From the NCBI GenBank assembly GCA_023419655.1, contig JAEZXP010000222.1:1-8440 (forward strand): a DNA stretch of 8,440 nucleotides, in the 5' to 3' direction. Both the position numbers and the translations under genes were made by a program. The first letter of the stretch is position 1, and each line of letters starts with the position of its first letter. This document shows, one piece after another, positions 1 through 5,486 of the stretch. The stretch is from Bacillota bacterium. Its GTDB lineage: Bacteria > Bacillota > Clostridia > Lachnospirales > Lachnospiraceae. The notes beneath the pieces were generated by a model. The model worked only from the letters and a program-made list of their open reading frames with translations. It searched no databases and was not told the origin of the DNA.

Positions 1-58
1 GGATGGGGCGTTACAAAATGATACCTGTGTACCCGGTACAATTTTGTAACGCCCTTCC
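1..58. repeat. Long inverted repeat (hairpin), possibly cut by the window edge
   Basis: Positions 6-19 (GGGCGTTACAAAAT) are perfectly complementary to 41-54 (ATTTTGTAACGCCC), a 14-bp stem. Pairing continues outward to 1-58 with one bulged base and one G-T pair. Inside, after a 2x2 mismatch, TACC (22-25) can pair with GGTA (35-38), leaving a 9-base loop. It lies about 25 bases past the stop codon of the minus-strand rubrerythrin-like gene. Neither side has a run of T after the stem, so it is not a standard intrinsic terminator. It could be a 3'-end stabilising or factor-dependent termination structure, or one copy of a dispersed intergenic repeat. The structure is seen directly; its role is unknown. 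Confidence 0.85.
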
Positions 59-83
59 TGTTACATATAGAATCTGTTTAATA

Positions 84-626
84 TTATATTGGCTCCACAT
101 TATACTGGCGGTAATAGCTTTGCGGGAAACCGCATACAGGACATATCTCGGGAGCACATATACCGCTCAGAATATTGCCGCATTGCATGCATAACCATAG
201 AGTGGGCTGTTCCTTGCAAAATACACGGCCTCTTACGACATTATCATAATATACTTCCAGCTGAAGACCCTGGTTAAGGTCAATATTTGCCACACCATTA
301 AATAAAGATTCGATGTCGGAATATCCTTCTTCTCTGGCGATTCGTGCATATTCCCGGTATAGCTGATTCCCTTTATAATATTCTTCCTGAGAGGAGGCGG
401 CAAGAACCTCCGCAGTGTTAGGTAGATTTCCCTGATATAACTGATTTAGCCAGATTCTTGCATGCTCCTTATTATACCTTTGGAAAGTATCAAAGGAAAT
501 ACCAATTTCACGGTAGCCTTCCTGTCTGGCAATATCGCCATATATGGAATAAGCAGTGCTTTGCTTAAGCTCGATATCATAAGCATTCTGTAGATTGGCA
601 TAAGTTCTGCTTTGCTGAAACTCCAT
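84..626 (-). CDS. Rubrerythrin-like protein with C-terminal rubredoxin-type domain; diiron site looks degenerate
   Basis: 180 aa. Rubrerythrins are cytoplasmic peroxide-reducing proteins of anaerobes with a ferritin-like four-helix bundle carrying a diiron site and a C-terminal rubredoxin FeS4 domain. Residues 8-130 look like the bundle, with two related helix segments (IARQEGY at 32-38 and IAREEGY at 96-102). Residues 144-168 hold two Cys pairs, C146/C149 and C162/C165, the normal rubredoxin ligand arrangement; C137 and C157 are extra. Compared by eye with typical rubrerythrins, E19, H55 and E82 are kept, but N52, K85, L117 and G120 sit where carboxylate ligands are expected, so peroxidase activity is doubtful. 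The start is supported by AAAGGA six bases upstream of the ATG. It lies 72 bases downstream of the DUF2935 gene on the same strand and may be co-transcribed. Family call is firm; function is uncertain. Confidence 0.85.
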   Translation of the reverse strand: MEFQQSRTYANLQNAYDIELKQSTAYSIYGDIARQEGYREIGISFDTFQRYNKEHARIWLNQLYQGNLPNTAEVLAASSQEEYYKGNQLYREYARIAREEGYSDIESLFNGVANIDLNQGLQLEVYYDNVVRGRVFCKEQPTLWLCMQCGNILSGICAPEICPVCGFPQSYYRQYNVEPI

Positions 627-698
627 TTCTTATCCTTTCGGAAATGTATTGTTTATATATCTTATGAAGTATTGAATTCGAATATGTAAATATATGGG

Positions 699-1511
699 TT
701 ATACTTCTATTCTAGGGCTTGCCGGATTGCATTCCGGGTTTTTGGTCAGACCGGCAGACTGGGATAGCTTCCATAGATAATAACATTCTTCTCTTGCCAT
801 ATGGTCTGCCATCAGAGGAGATAAGGTTCCGAGAATCTGTCCGTTTATCCTTTTGTCCCGAAGGTCTTCTAAAAACGCCCTGAAAGAAGTTATCAGCAGC
901 TCTGCCTGTAAGTTCAGCCTCTGCAGGGAAGGAAAATCACCGAGCTGTGTCCTTAGATAGCCGTTCATCATAATTGCTTTTAAGAGAAGGTCGTTGAATT
1001 GTAATTCATAACTATTGCTTTTATCAAGGGTATCTTTTTCTACAGTATCCAGACTGGCGGATATCGATGCGGCATGGCCTGCGGCATCAGGCAGCCATAG
1101 CAGATGATAATGAATAGGATGGAATAACAGGGAGCTGCCGGTACTAAGTGCATTCAGAACGATGAGATATTCTTCTAATTCATTTAACATATCATTAATA
1201 AAAGAAGATGTCAGGTATATTTTGATATCTGCGTTTAAGGCTAAGGAGAGGAGCAGCAGCTTAAACTCCCGGAACTGCAATGTAAGCAGATAGGCCTGCC
1301 TTGTTATATTATCAAGATCAGAGGGATGCGTTATATCACCAACTTGCTCCAGAAGCTGGTCAAAGCCAATAATAAAATCCTGAGACCTCTGCAGATACTC
1401 AGTTTCATTGGGTGCCAGTGAGAAAAAAATAAATCTTGCATGGTCACCCATAATTTGCAGCCAGAATTGATGTTCCGTCAGGGCGTTGTCAAATGTATGA
1501 ACTTCATTCAT
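699..1511 (-). CDS. DUF2935 family protein (two-domain ferritin-like fold)
   Basis: 270 aa, matching the DUF2935 family of Bacilli and Clostridia, whose known structure is a pair of ferritin-like helical bundles; the biochemical role is not established. The first half opens with EHQFWLQIMGDHARFI (13-28) and the second with a related block around 134-150 (HYHLLWL then H146), which suggests an internal duplication. Likely metal-ligand candidates are E13, H14, H24, E82, H134, H136, H146, H237, E241 and E242; the HMAREECYYLWKL block (237-249) is a family hallmark. No signal peptide or membrane segment is visible, so it should be cytoplasmic. GGAGGT eight bases before the ATG supports this start. 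It lies between YitT (149 bases upstream, with a large hairpin between) and the rubrerythrin-like gene. I see no convincing promoter immediately upstream. Confidence 0.85.
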   Translation of the reverse strand: MNEVHTFDNALTEHQFWLQIMGDHARFIFFSLAPNETEYLQRSQDFIIGFDQLLEQVGDITHPSDLDNITRQAYLLTLQFREFKLLLLSLALNADIKIYLTSSFINDMLNELEEYLIVLNALSTGSSLLFHPIHYHLLWLPDAAGHAASISASLDTVEKDTLDKSNSYELQFNDLLLKAIMMNGYLRTQLGDFPSLQRLNLQAELLITSFRAFLEDLRDKRINGQILGTLSPLMADHMAREECYYLWKLSQSAGLTKNPECNPASPRIEV

Positions 1512-1554
1512 ATATATTTACCTCCATGTAATTTCCTACATTTCATATATATGC

Positions 1555-1629
1555 AGCAAGTGTAGTGACATGCTCATCTTTAGGATAACCGTGCTGTCGG
1601 CCTGGCGATGAATGTGTCACTACACTGCT
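1555..1629. repeat. Long imperfect hairpin with 12-bp perfect arms
   Basis: AGTGTAGTGACA (1559-1570) is exactly complementary to TGTCACTACACT (1615-1626). With one bulged A, pairing extends outward by three more pairs to 1555/1629. Inward, after two G-T pairs and one mismatch, TCATC (1574-1578) pairs with GATGA (1607-1611). The remaining loop contains a small CCG/CGG stem. It fills most of the 149-base gap between the YitT and DUF2935 genes. The strand carrying those genes has no T-run after the stem, so it is a poor intrinsic terminator. It may be an RNA processing or stability element, or a small non-autonomous mobile repeat. Confidence 0.85.
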
Positions 1630-1635
1630 ACACTG
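1620..1635. repeat. Tandem 8-bp direct repeat CTACACTG x2
   Basis: CTACACTG occurs twice back to back at 1620-1627 and 1628-1635. The first copy overlaps the right arm of the large hairpin. It could be a short target-type duplication or slippage next to the inverted repeat. Confidence 0.8.
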
Positions 1636-1660
1636 GAGATAAAATAACTAAAAGAATAAG

Positions 1661-2524
1661 TTATGATAATCCTCTAAAGCCCCGGCCGATAATTTCACTT
1701 GTGTTCGTAATAAGAAGGAAGGCCTCCGGGTCGGTCTCTTTTATAAATCTTCTCAATTGGACAGCCTGAACACGGTTCATAACAGTTAAAATGATTTTCT
1801 TGTCCTGCTCGGTGAAAGCTCCCTTTGCATCAAAAACGGTGGCACTGCGCCGAAGCTTCTGGGTTATGAATACACATATCGGTTTTGGGTCTTTACATAT
1901 AATCGTAAAATATTTATTCAGATTCAGATTCTCTATTACACTGTCCACCAGAGTGGATTTAATCAGCAGTCCCAGAATGGATAAAAAGCCTGTTTTCAGG
2001 TCAAATACCAGGAAAGTTGCCATCGTCAGTAAAAAATCCGTAAGTAAAAGAGCATGTCCGATATCGATATTCGTGTATTTTTTTAAGAGCATGCCAAAAA
2101 CATCCGATCCCCCTGTAGAGGAGCCGATATTAAAAAGGATGGCAGAACCGACAGCCGGCAATATGACTGCAAATGACAGCTCAAGCACCGGCTCATCTGT
2201 AAAGGGTCCTTTTAACGGTGCAATGACTTCCAGAAGCTGTATGGATAATGACATAAGCAAAGTACCATATGCCGTTCTGTTGCCAAAGCTTTTTCCCAAG
2301 AACAGATAACCGACTACCAGTAATATGAGATTTACTACTAATACGATGGTACCTGAACTGATGGCATTTCCTGAAAGGTTGCTGAAAATAATAGCAATAC
2401 CTGTTACGCCGCCGATGGAAAAATTATTGGGGAATTTAAAAAAGTAAACACCTGCTACTACCAGAAGCACCCCTATTGTAATCATAGTATATTCTTTGAT
2501 TTTTGATATGATTTGCGGTTTCAT
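1661..2524 (-). CDS. YitT family membrane protein with C-terminal DUF2179 domain
   Basis: 287 aa, the usual length for this family. The N-terminal ~200 residues are a membrane domain with about five or six hydrophobic segments, roughly 13-30, 37-50, 58-77, 86-104, 114-133 and 155-175 with a further one near 178-192. The glycine-rich blocks FSIGGVTGIAI (35-45) and GSSTGGSD (134-141) are typical of YitT proteins. The soluble C-terminal part, about 224-280, matches DUF2179, with G235, the VMNRVQ segment (248-253) and DPEAF (265-269). The transported substrate is not firmly known for the family, so I assign none. GGAGGT four bases before the ATG supports the start, and a good sigma-A-like promoter lies upstream. 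It is divergent from the GNAT gene. Confidence 0.92.
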   Translation of the reverse strand: MKPQIISKIKEYTMITIGVLLVVAGVYFFKFPNNFSIGGVTGIAIIFSNLSGNAISSGTIVLVVNLILLVVGYLFLGKSFGNRTAYGTLLMSLSIQLLEVIAPLKGPFTDEPVLELSFAVILPAVGSAILFNIGSSTGGSDVFGMLLKKYTNIDIGHALLLTDFLLTMATFLVFDLKTGFLSILGLLIKSTLVDSVIENLNLNKYFTIICKDPKPICVFITQKLRRSATVFDAKGAFTEQDKKIILTVMNRVQAVQLRRFIKETDPEAFLLITNTSEIIGRGFRGLS

Positions 2525-2558
2525 CTATACCTCCGATTTATACTGTCAATCCACACAA

Positions 2559-2587
2559 ATTATGATATTTACTTAAAGAAAAGTCAA
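2559..2587 (-). promoter_or_regulatory. Predicted sigma-A promoter for the YitT-family gene
   Basis: On the minus strand, TTGACT (2587-2582) is followed after 17 bases by CATAAT (2564-2559). Both are close to the TTGACA/TATAAT consensus with ideal spacing. The -10 lies about 35 bases before the start codon. Confidence 0.6.
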
Positions 2588-2628
2588 GTGAAATTCATCC
2601 AAAACACCAGACCATAATAAATATGCTA

Positions 2629-2658
2629 TTTACAGAATATGGATGATAATGTTATACT
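2629..2658 (+). promoter_or_regulatory. Predicted sigma-A promoter for the small ORF and GNAT gene
   Basis: TTTACA (2629-2634), an 18-base spacer, then TATACT (2653-2658). Transcription would begin near 2665, immediately before the GGGG-ATTA-CCCC hairpin and the small ORF. Confidence 0.6.
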
Positions 2659-2668
2659 ATCCAAGAAA

Positions 2669-2680
2669 GGGGATTACCCC
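2669..2680 (+). promoter_or_regulatory. Small hairpin overlapping the small ORF's ribosome binding site
   Basis: GGGG (2669-2672) can pair with CCCC (2677-2680) around the ATTA loop. The GGGG is also the core of the AAAGGGG Shine-Dalgarno sequence for the ATG at 2681. It would sit at the extreme 5' end of the predicted transcript, so it could limit small-ORF translation or protect the RNA end. The pairing is seen; the effect is inferred. Confidence 0.4.
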
Positions 2681-2767
2681 ATGGAACAAGAAACATGCAC
2701 CAGGCGATTTGGTAACAGGTTTAAAATGAAGAAGATAGGGAAAACTTTCATAGAGAGCACCAAATAG
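2681..2767 (+). CDS. Possible 28-aa small ORF / leader peptide upstream of the GNAT gene
   Basis: An ATG at 2681 opens a 28-codon frame ending in TAG at 2765-2767, preceded by AAAGGGG with good spacing and a predicted promoter. The peptide is basic (starts MEQETCTRRFGNRFKMKK), lacks a membrane segment and matches nothing I recognise. Its stop is 15 bases before the GNAT start, whose own GAGGG ribosome site is between them, so it could act as a translated leader. It could also be chance: only position, RBS and promoter support it. Confidence 0.35.
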   Translation: MEQETCTRRFGNRFKMKKIGKTFIESTK

Positions 2768-2782
2768 AAAGAGGGAAACCAT

Positions 2783-3637
2783 ATGGTAGTTAAGGTGTAC
2801 AAAGATGCAGATGCATATTTAGTTGATAATGAGTCTGTGCTTCTGGCAAATGAGGCCATAAGCCAGCTGGTATTATATGATGCATATAAATCAAGCAGGG
2901 ATTCATCAAAGGACGTGGGATTATTCGGGGTCGTGATGGATGAGGATTTGACGGTATTGCATTTTAGTAATTTATCATCCCATAATTTATCAATATATAT
3001 ACAGGACGACAGCAGGGATATTCGAATGGCGGCCATGCTTCTGGCAGATTATATGGCAGAAAACAATATACCGCTGGAAGGGCTGAATGCAAAGAATGAG
3101 GCATGTGAGGCATTTATAGAGCGGTTTAAGGAAAGCACCGAATGTACCTTTGCTGAAAGAATGGCGATGGATATCATGGAAATCAGGCAGCTAAATGAAA
3201 TTAAGCCTGCAGAAGGAAGAACAAGACTTGCCATTCCGAATGAGGTCAAGCTGATGACAGAATGGATGGTTCAGTTCCAGATTGAAGCCATGGCGAAGGA
3301 GATTGACTATGAATCTGCATTAATCAGAATAAGCAAGCTTATTAACAAGAATAAGCTCTATGTATTTGAGGATGTACGGGAAAATATAGTATCCATGGCG
3401 GCATCAACGAGGCAGCTGGCTCATGGCGTTGCAATCAGCTATGTATATACACCTGAGGAATACAGAGGAATGGGCTATGCTGCTACAAATATATATAACG
3501 TCAGTAAAAAGTATCTGGAGGAAGGCAATGAATTCTGTACACTATTTGTAGATAAGAAGAATATGCTTTCAAAACGGGCTTATGAAAAGGTAGGCTATCG
3601 TATCGTGGATGATATACATGAATATAAAATGCTCTAG
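2783..3637 (+). CDS. GNAT family N-acetyltransferase
   Basis: 284 aa. GNAT enzymes transfer an acyl group from acyl-CoA to an amine. The catalytic domain is at the C-terminus, about 150-284. Its acetyl-CoA pyrophosphate-binding loop is seen as RGMGYA (228-233, matching Q/RxxGxG/A), followed by the NMLSKRAYEKVGYR stretch that forms the usual second half of the CoA site. The N-terminal ~140 residues look like a degenerate GNAT-like extension, as in two-part predicted acetyltransferases of Bacillota (COG3393-like, from memory). No signal or membrane segment is seen. GAGGG seven bases before the ATG supports the start. It likely shares a transcript with the small upstream ORF; the oxidoreductase follows after 125 bases with its own possible promoter. 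The substrate cannot be predicted. Confidence 0.88.
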   Translation: MVVKVYKDADAYLVDNESVLLANEAISQLVLYDAYKSSRDSSKDVGLFGVVMDEDLTVLHFSNLSSHNLSIYIQDDSRDIRMAAMLLADYMAENNIPLEGLNAKNEACEAFIERFKESTECTFAERMAMDIMEIRQLNEIKPAEGRTRLAIPNEVKLMTEWMVQFQIEAMAKEIDYESALIRISKLINKNKLYVFEDVRENIVSMAASTRQLAHGVAISYVYTPEEYRGMGYAATNIYNVSKKYLEEGNEFCTLFVDKKNMLSKRAYEKVGYRIVDDIHEYKML

Positions 3638-3682
3638 TTGACGGCACGCTCATAATCGGGCGGACAGCGCCGCTTGTTTTGC

Positions 3683-3711
3683 TTGTATTTACCTGTACCG
3701 AATAGTAAAAT
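3683..3711 (+). promoter_or_regulatory. Possible promoter for the oxidoreductase gene
   Basis: TTGTAT (3683-3688), 17 bases, TAAAAT (3706-3711). The match is moderate, and the neighbouring TTTACC/TAGTAT combination is an alternative in the same stretch. A weak GC-rich stem (GCGG/CCGC near 3660-3675) just upstream could terminate the GNAT transcript, though the T-rich tract after it is poor. Confidence 0.35.
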
Positions 3712-3747
3712 AGTATAAGATAGAACAAGGCAAAATATAACCGTATG

Positions 3748-3753
3748 AAAGGA
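3748..3753 (+). promoter_or_regulatory. Ribosome binding site that favours the 3763 start
   Basis: AAAGGA sits nine bases before the ATG at 3763. The in-frame ATG at 3745 has only a weak AAGGC upstream, and the Rossmann fold begins right after the 3763 start (MVKKIRWGILGTG). Confidence 0.6.
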
Positions 3754-3762
3754 AAAATACAG

Positions 3763-4755
3763 ATGGTTAAGAAAATTCGGTGGGGTATACTCGGGACAGG
3801 TACTATTGCATCAACGTTTGCTACGGCGTTAAAGTCTATGGAAGATAGTGTGCTTACGGCAGTCGCTTCAAGAAGTGATGAAAAGGCCAGGGAGTTTGCA
3901 AAAAAGGCAGGAATTGATAAGGCATATGGAGACTATGAGGAGTTAGCCAGGGATTCTGAAATTGATGTCGTATATATTGCAGGACCCCATACGGAGCATA
4001 GGAATATGGCCGAATTATGTATAAGGAATAAAAAAGCGGTCCTATGTGAAAAGTCATTCACAATCAATAGCAGGGATACAGAGGCATTAATCCATATGGC
4101 AAAAGAGCAGAAGGTGTTTTTAATGGAGGCGATGTGGTCAAAATTTCTTCCTGCAAATCTCAAGGTAAAGGAATGGATTAAGGAAGGCAGAATAGGAAGC
4201 GTGCTACATATCAAGGCGGTATTTGGATTTCGTATGGAGTTTAATCCAGGCAGCAGACTGTATAATCCTTCACTTGGAGGCGGTGCCCTGCTGGATGTGG
4301 GCGTTTATCCGATATCCTATGCGACATTTTTGCTTGACAGAATGCCCGGCAGGATTGCCAGCAGTGCCGTCATAGGGAACAGCCATGTGGATGAACAGAA
4401 TGTTATCGTGCTTCAATATGAGGATGGCGTTCTTGCCGATATTAGTTCGGCTATCTCTGCCAACATTGGAGATGATGCCCTGATAGTGGGTGAAAAGGGT
4501 ATGATTGAGGTGGACAGATTTTGGAAGGCAAGCTCTGCGAAGCTATATAATAATAAGCACCAGCTTATAGAAGCCTTTGAAGAGCCCTTTAAAACCAATG
4601 GTTATGAATATGAAGCGGCAGAGGTGAATCGCTGCCTTCGGGAAGGATTATTGGAAAGCCCTCTAAATCCTCTTAGGGATACGCTTAATAATATGAGACT
4701 GATGGATGAAATACGGTCTCAATGGGGGCTTATCTATCCTCAGGAAGAAGAATGA
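3763..4755 (+). CDS. Gfo/Idh/MocA family NAD(P)-dependent oxidoreductase (dihydrodiol dehydrogenase-like)
   Basis: 330 aa from the preferred ATG; a start at 3745 would add six residues. It belongs to the family of cytoplasmic NAD(P)-dependent sugar or diol dehydrogenases. The N-terminal Rossmann fold has GILGTGTIA (8-16), followed by GPHTEHRNMA. The usual EKP motif appears as CEKS (95-98), keeping the likely catalytic K97 but with Ser for Pro. The C-terminal half holds GGGALLDVGVYP, with D178 and Y182 at the catalytic positions of the family. EAMWSKFLPA and the LLDVGVYPI block resemble the dihydrodiol/D-xylose dehydrogenase branch, so an aldose or diol substrate is plausible but unproven. It sits between the GNAT gene and the two-component operon, with 56 bases before the latter. 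Confidence 0.9.
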   Translation: MVKKIRWGILGTGTIASTFATALKSMEDSVLTAVASRSDEKAREFAKKAGIDKAYGDYEELARDSEIDVVYIAGPHTEHRNMAELCIRNKKAVLCEKSFTINSRDTEALIHMAKEQKVFLMEAMWSKFLPANLKVKEWIKEGRIGSVLHIKAVFGFRMEFNPGSRLYNPSLGGGALLDVGVYPISYATFLLDRMPGRIASSAVIGNSHVDEQNVIVLQYEDGVLADISSAISANIGDDALIVGEKGMIEVDRFWKASSAKLYNNKHQLIEAFEEPFKTNGYEYEAAEVNRCLREGLLESPLNPLRDTLNNMRLMDEIRSQWGLIYPQEEE

Positions 4756-4784
4756 AATTAATTCACAAATTCGCCATATATATT

Positions 4785-4793
4785 TGCTAATAT
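4785..4793 (+). promoter_or_regulatory. Possible extended -10 promoter for the two-component operon
   Basis: TGCTAATAT (4785-4793) fits an extended -10 (TGn plus TAATAT). TTCACA at 4762-4767 lies 20 bases upstream, too far to be a good -35. Transcription would begin almost at the ribosome binding site. Read-through from the oxidoreductase gene is an alternative. Confidence 0.3.
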
Positions 4794-4811
4794 TTTATTA
4801 GGAGGTGCCAT

Positions 4812-5486
4812 ATGGAAAAGCTTAAAATATTAGTAGTCGATGATGAGAGCAGAATGAGAAAGCTTGTGAAGGATTTTTTGGTGAGGAATAGTTATGATGT
4901 AATTGAAGCCGAGAATGGAGAGCAGGCATTGGATGTTTTTTTCCAGACGAAAGGCATCGCATTGATAATTCTGGATATCATGATGCCGAGGGTGGATGGA
5001 TGGCAGGTATGCAGAGAGATACGACAGTTTTCAGATATACCGATAATAATGCTGACCGCAAAAGGGGATGAAAAGGACGAGCTGTTAGGCTTTGAGCTGG
5101 GGGTAGATGAATACATATCCAAGCCTTTCAGTCCCAAGATATTGGTGGCAAGAGTGGAAGCGGTGCTTAGAAGAACCGCAGGTATTGATGAGGAGATAAT
5201 TGAAATCGGAGGAATAACGCTTGACAAAGCCGCTCATCAGCTGAAAATTGATGATGAGCCAATTGACTTAAGCTATAAGGAATTCGAGCTTTTAACCTAT
5301 TTTGTCATGAATAAGGGAGTAGCCCTTTCCAGAGAAAAGATTCTCAACAATGTATGGAATTATGACTATTTCGGGGATGCACGAACCATTGATACCCATG
5401 TGAAAAAACTGAGAAGCAAGATGGGCGATAAGGGCCGGTATATTAAAACCATATGGGGTCTCGGATACAAGTTTGAGGTGGAATAA
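4812..5486 (+). CDS. OmpR/PhoB-type response regulator
   Basis: 224 aa, full length for the family. The receiver domain (about 4-118) has the acidic pair D10/D11, phospho-acceptor D55 in LIILDIMMP, T82 and the conserved K104 in YISKPFSP. The C-terminal winged-helix DNA-binding domain (about 130-223) ends with the typical RTIDTHVKKLRSKMG and TIWGLGYKFE segments. It should bind DNA as a dimer after phosphorylation by the adjacent kinase. GGAGG six bases before the ATG gives a strong start. The stop codon overlaps the kinase start by one base, so translation is probably coupled. The sensed signal and regulon cannot be read from the sequence; the downstream lipoprotein operon is a candidate target. 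I do not assign a specific named system. Confidence 0.95.
   Translation: MEKLKILVVDDESRMRKLVKDFLVRNSYDVIEAENGEQALDVFFQTKGIALIILDIMMPRVDGWQVCREIRQFSDIPIIMLTAKGDEKDELLGFELGVDEYISKPFSPKILVARVEAVLRRTAGIDEEIIEIGGITLDKAAHQLKIDDEPIDLSYKEFELLTYFVMNKGVALSREKILNNVWNYDYFGDARTIDTHVKKLRSKMGDKGRYIKTIWGLGYKFEVE

Noticed and set aside
1..58. CRISPR repeat or tRNA
   Set aside because: Only one palindromic unit is present, with no spaced copies and no cloverleaf or TTC-type arm.
1555..1629. Large hairpin as a Rho-independent terminator for the YitT gene
   Set aside because: No T-run follows the stem on the minus strand, and the loop is much larger than usual.
1791..2309. 172-codon open frame on the plus strand
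   Set aside because: It lies fully antisense to the well-supported YitT gene, has low-complexity composition and no ribosome site; a shadow frame.
2525..2680. Riboswitch or T-box in the divergent intergenic region
   Set aside because: Predicted transcript starts leave leaders of only ~20-30 bases on either side, too short for any known riboswitch.
2674..3036. 120-codon open frame on the minus strand
   Set aside because: It is antisense to the GNAT gene and its promoter region, with no recognisable protein features.
3745..3762. Upstream ATG of the oxidoreductase as the start
   Set aside because: It has no good ribosome site, while the ATG at 3763 has AAAGGA at proper spacing and directly precedes the Rossmann fold.
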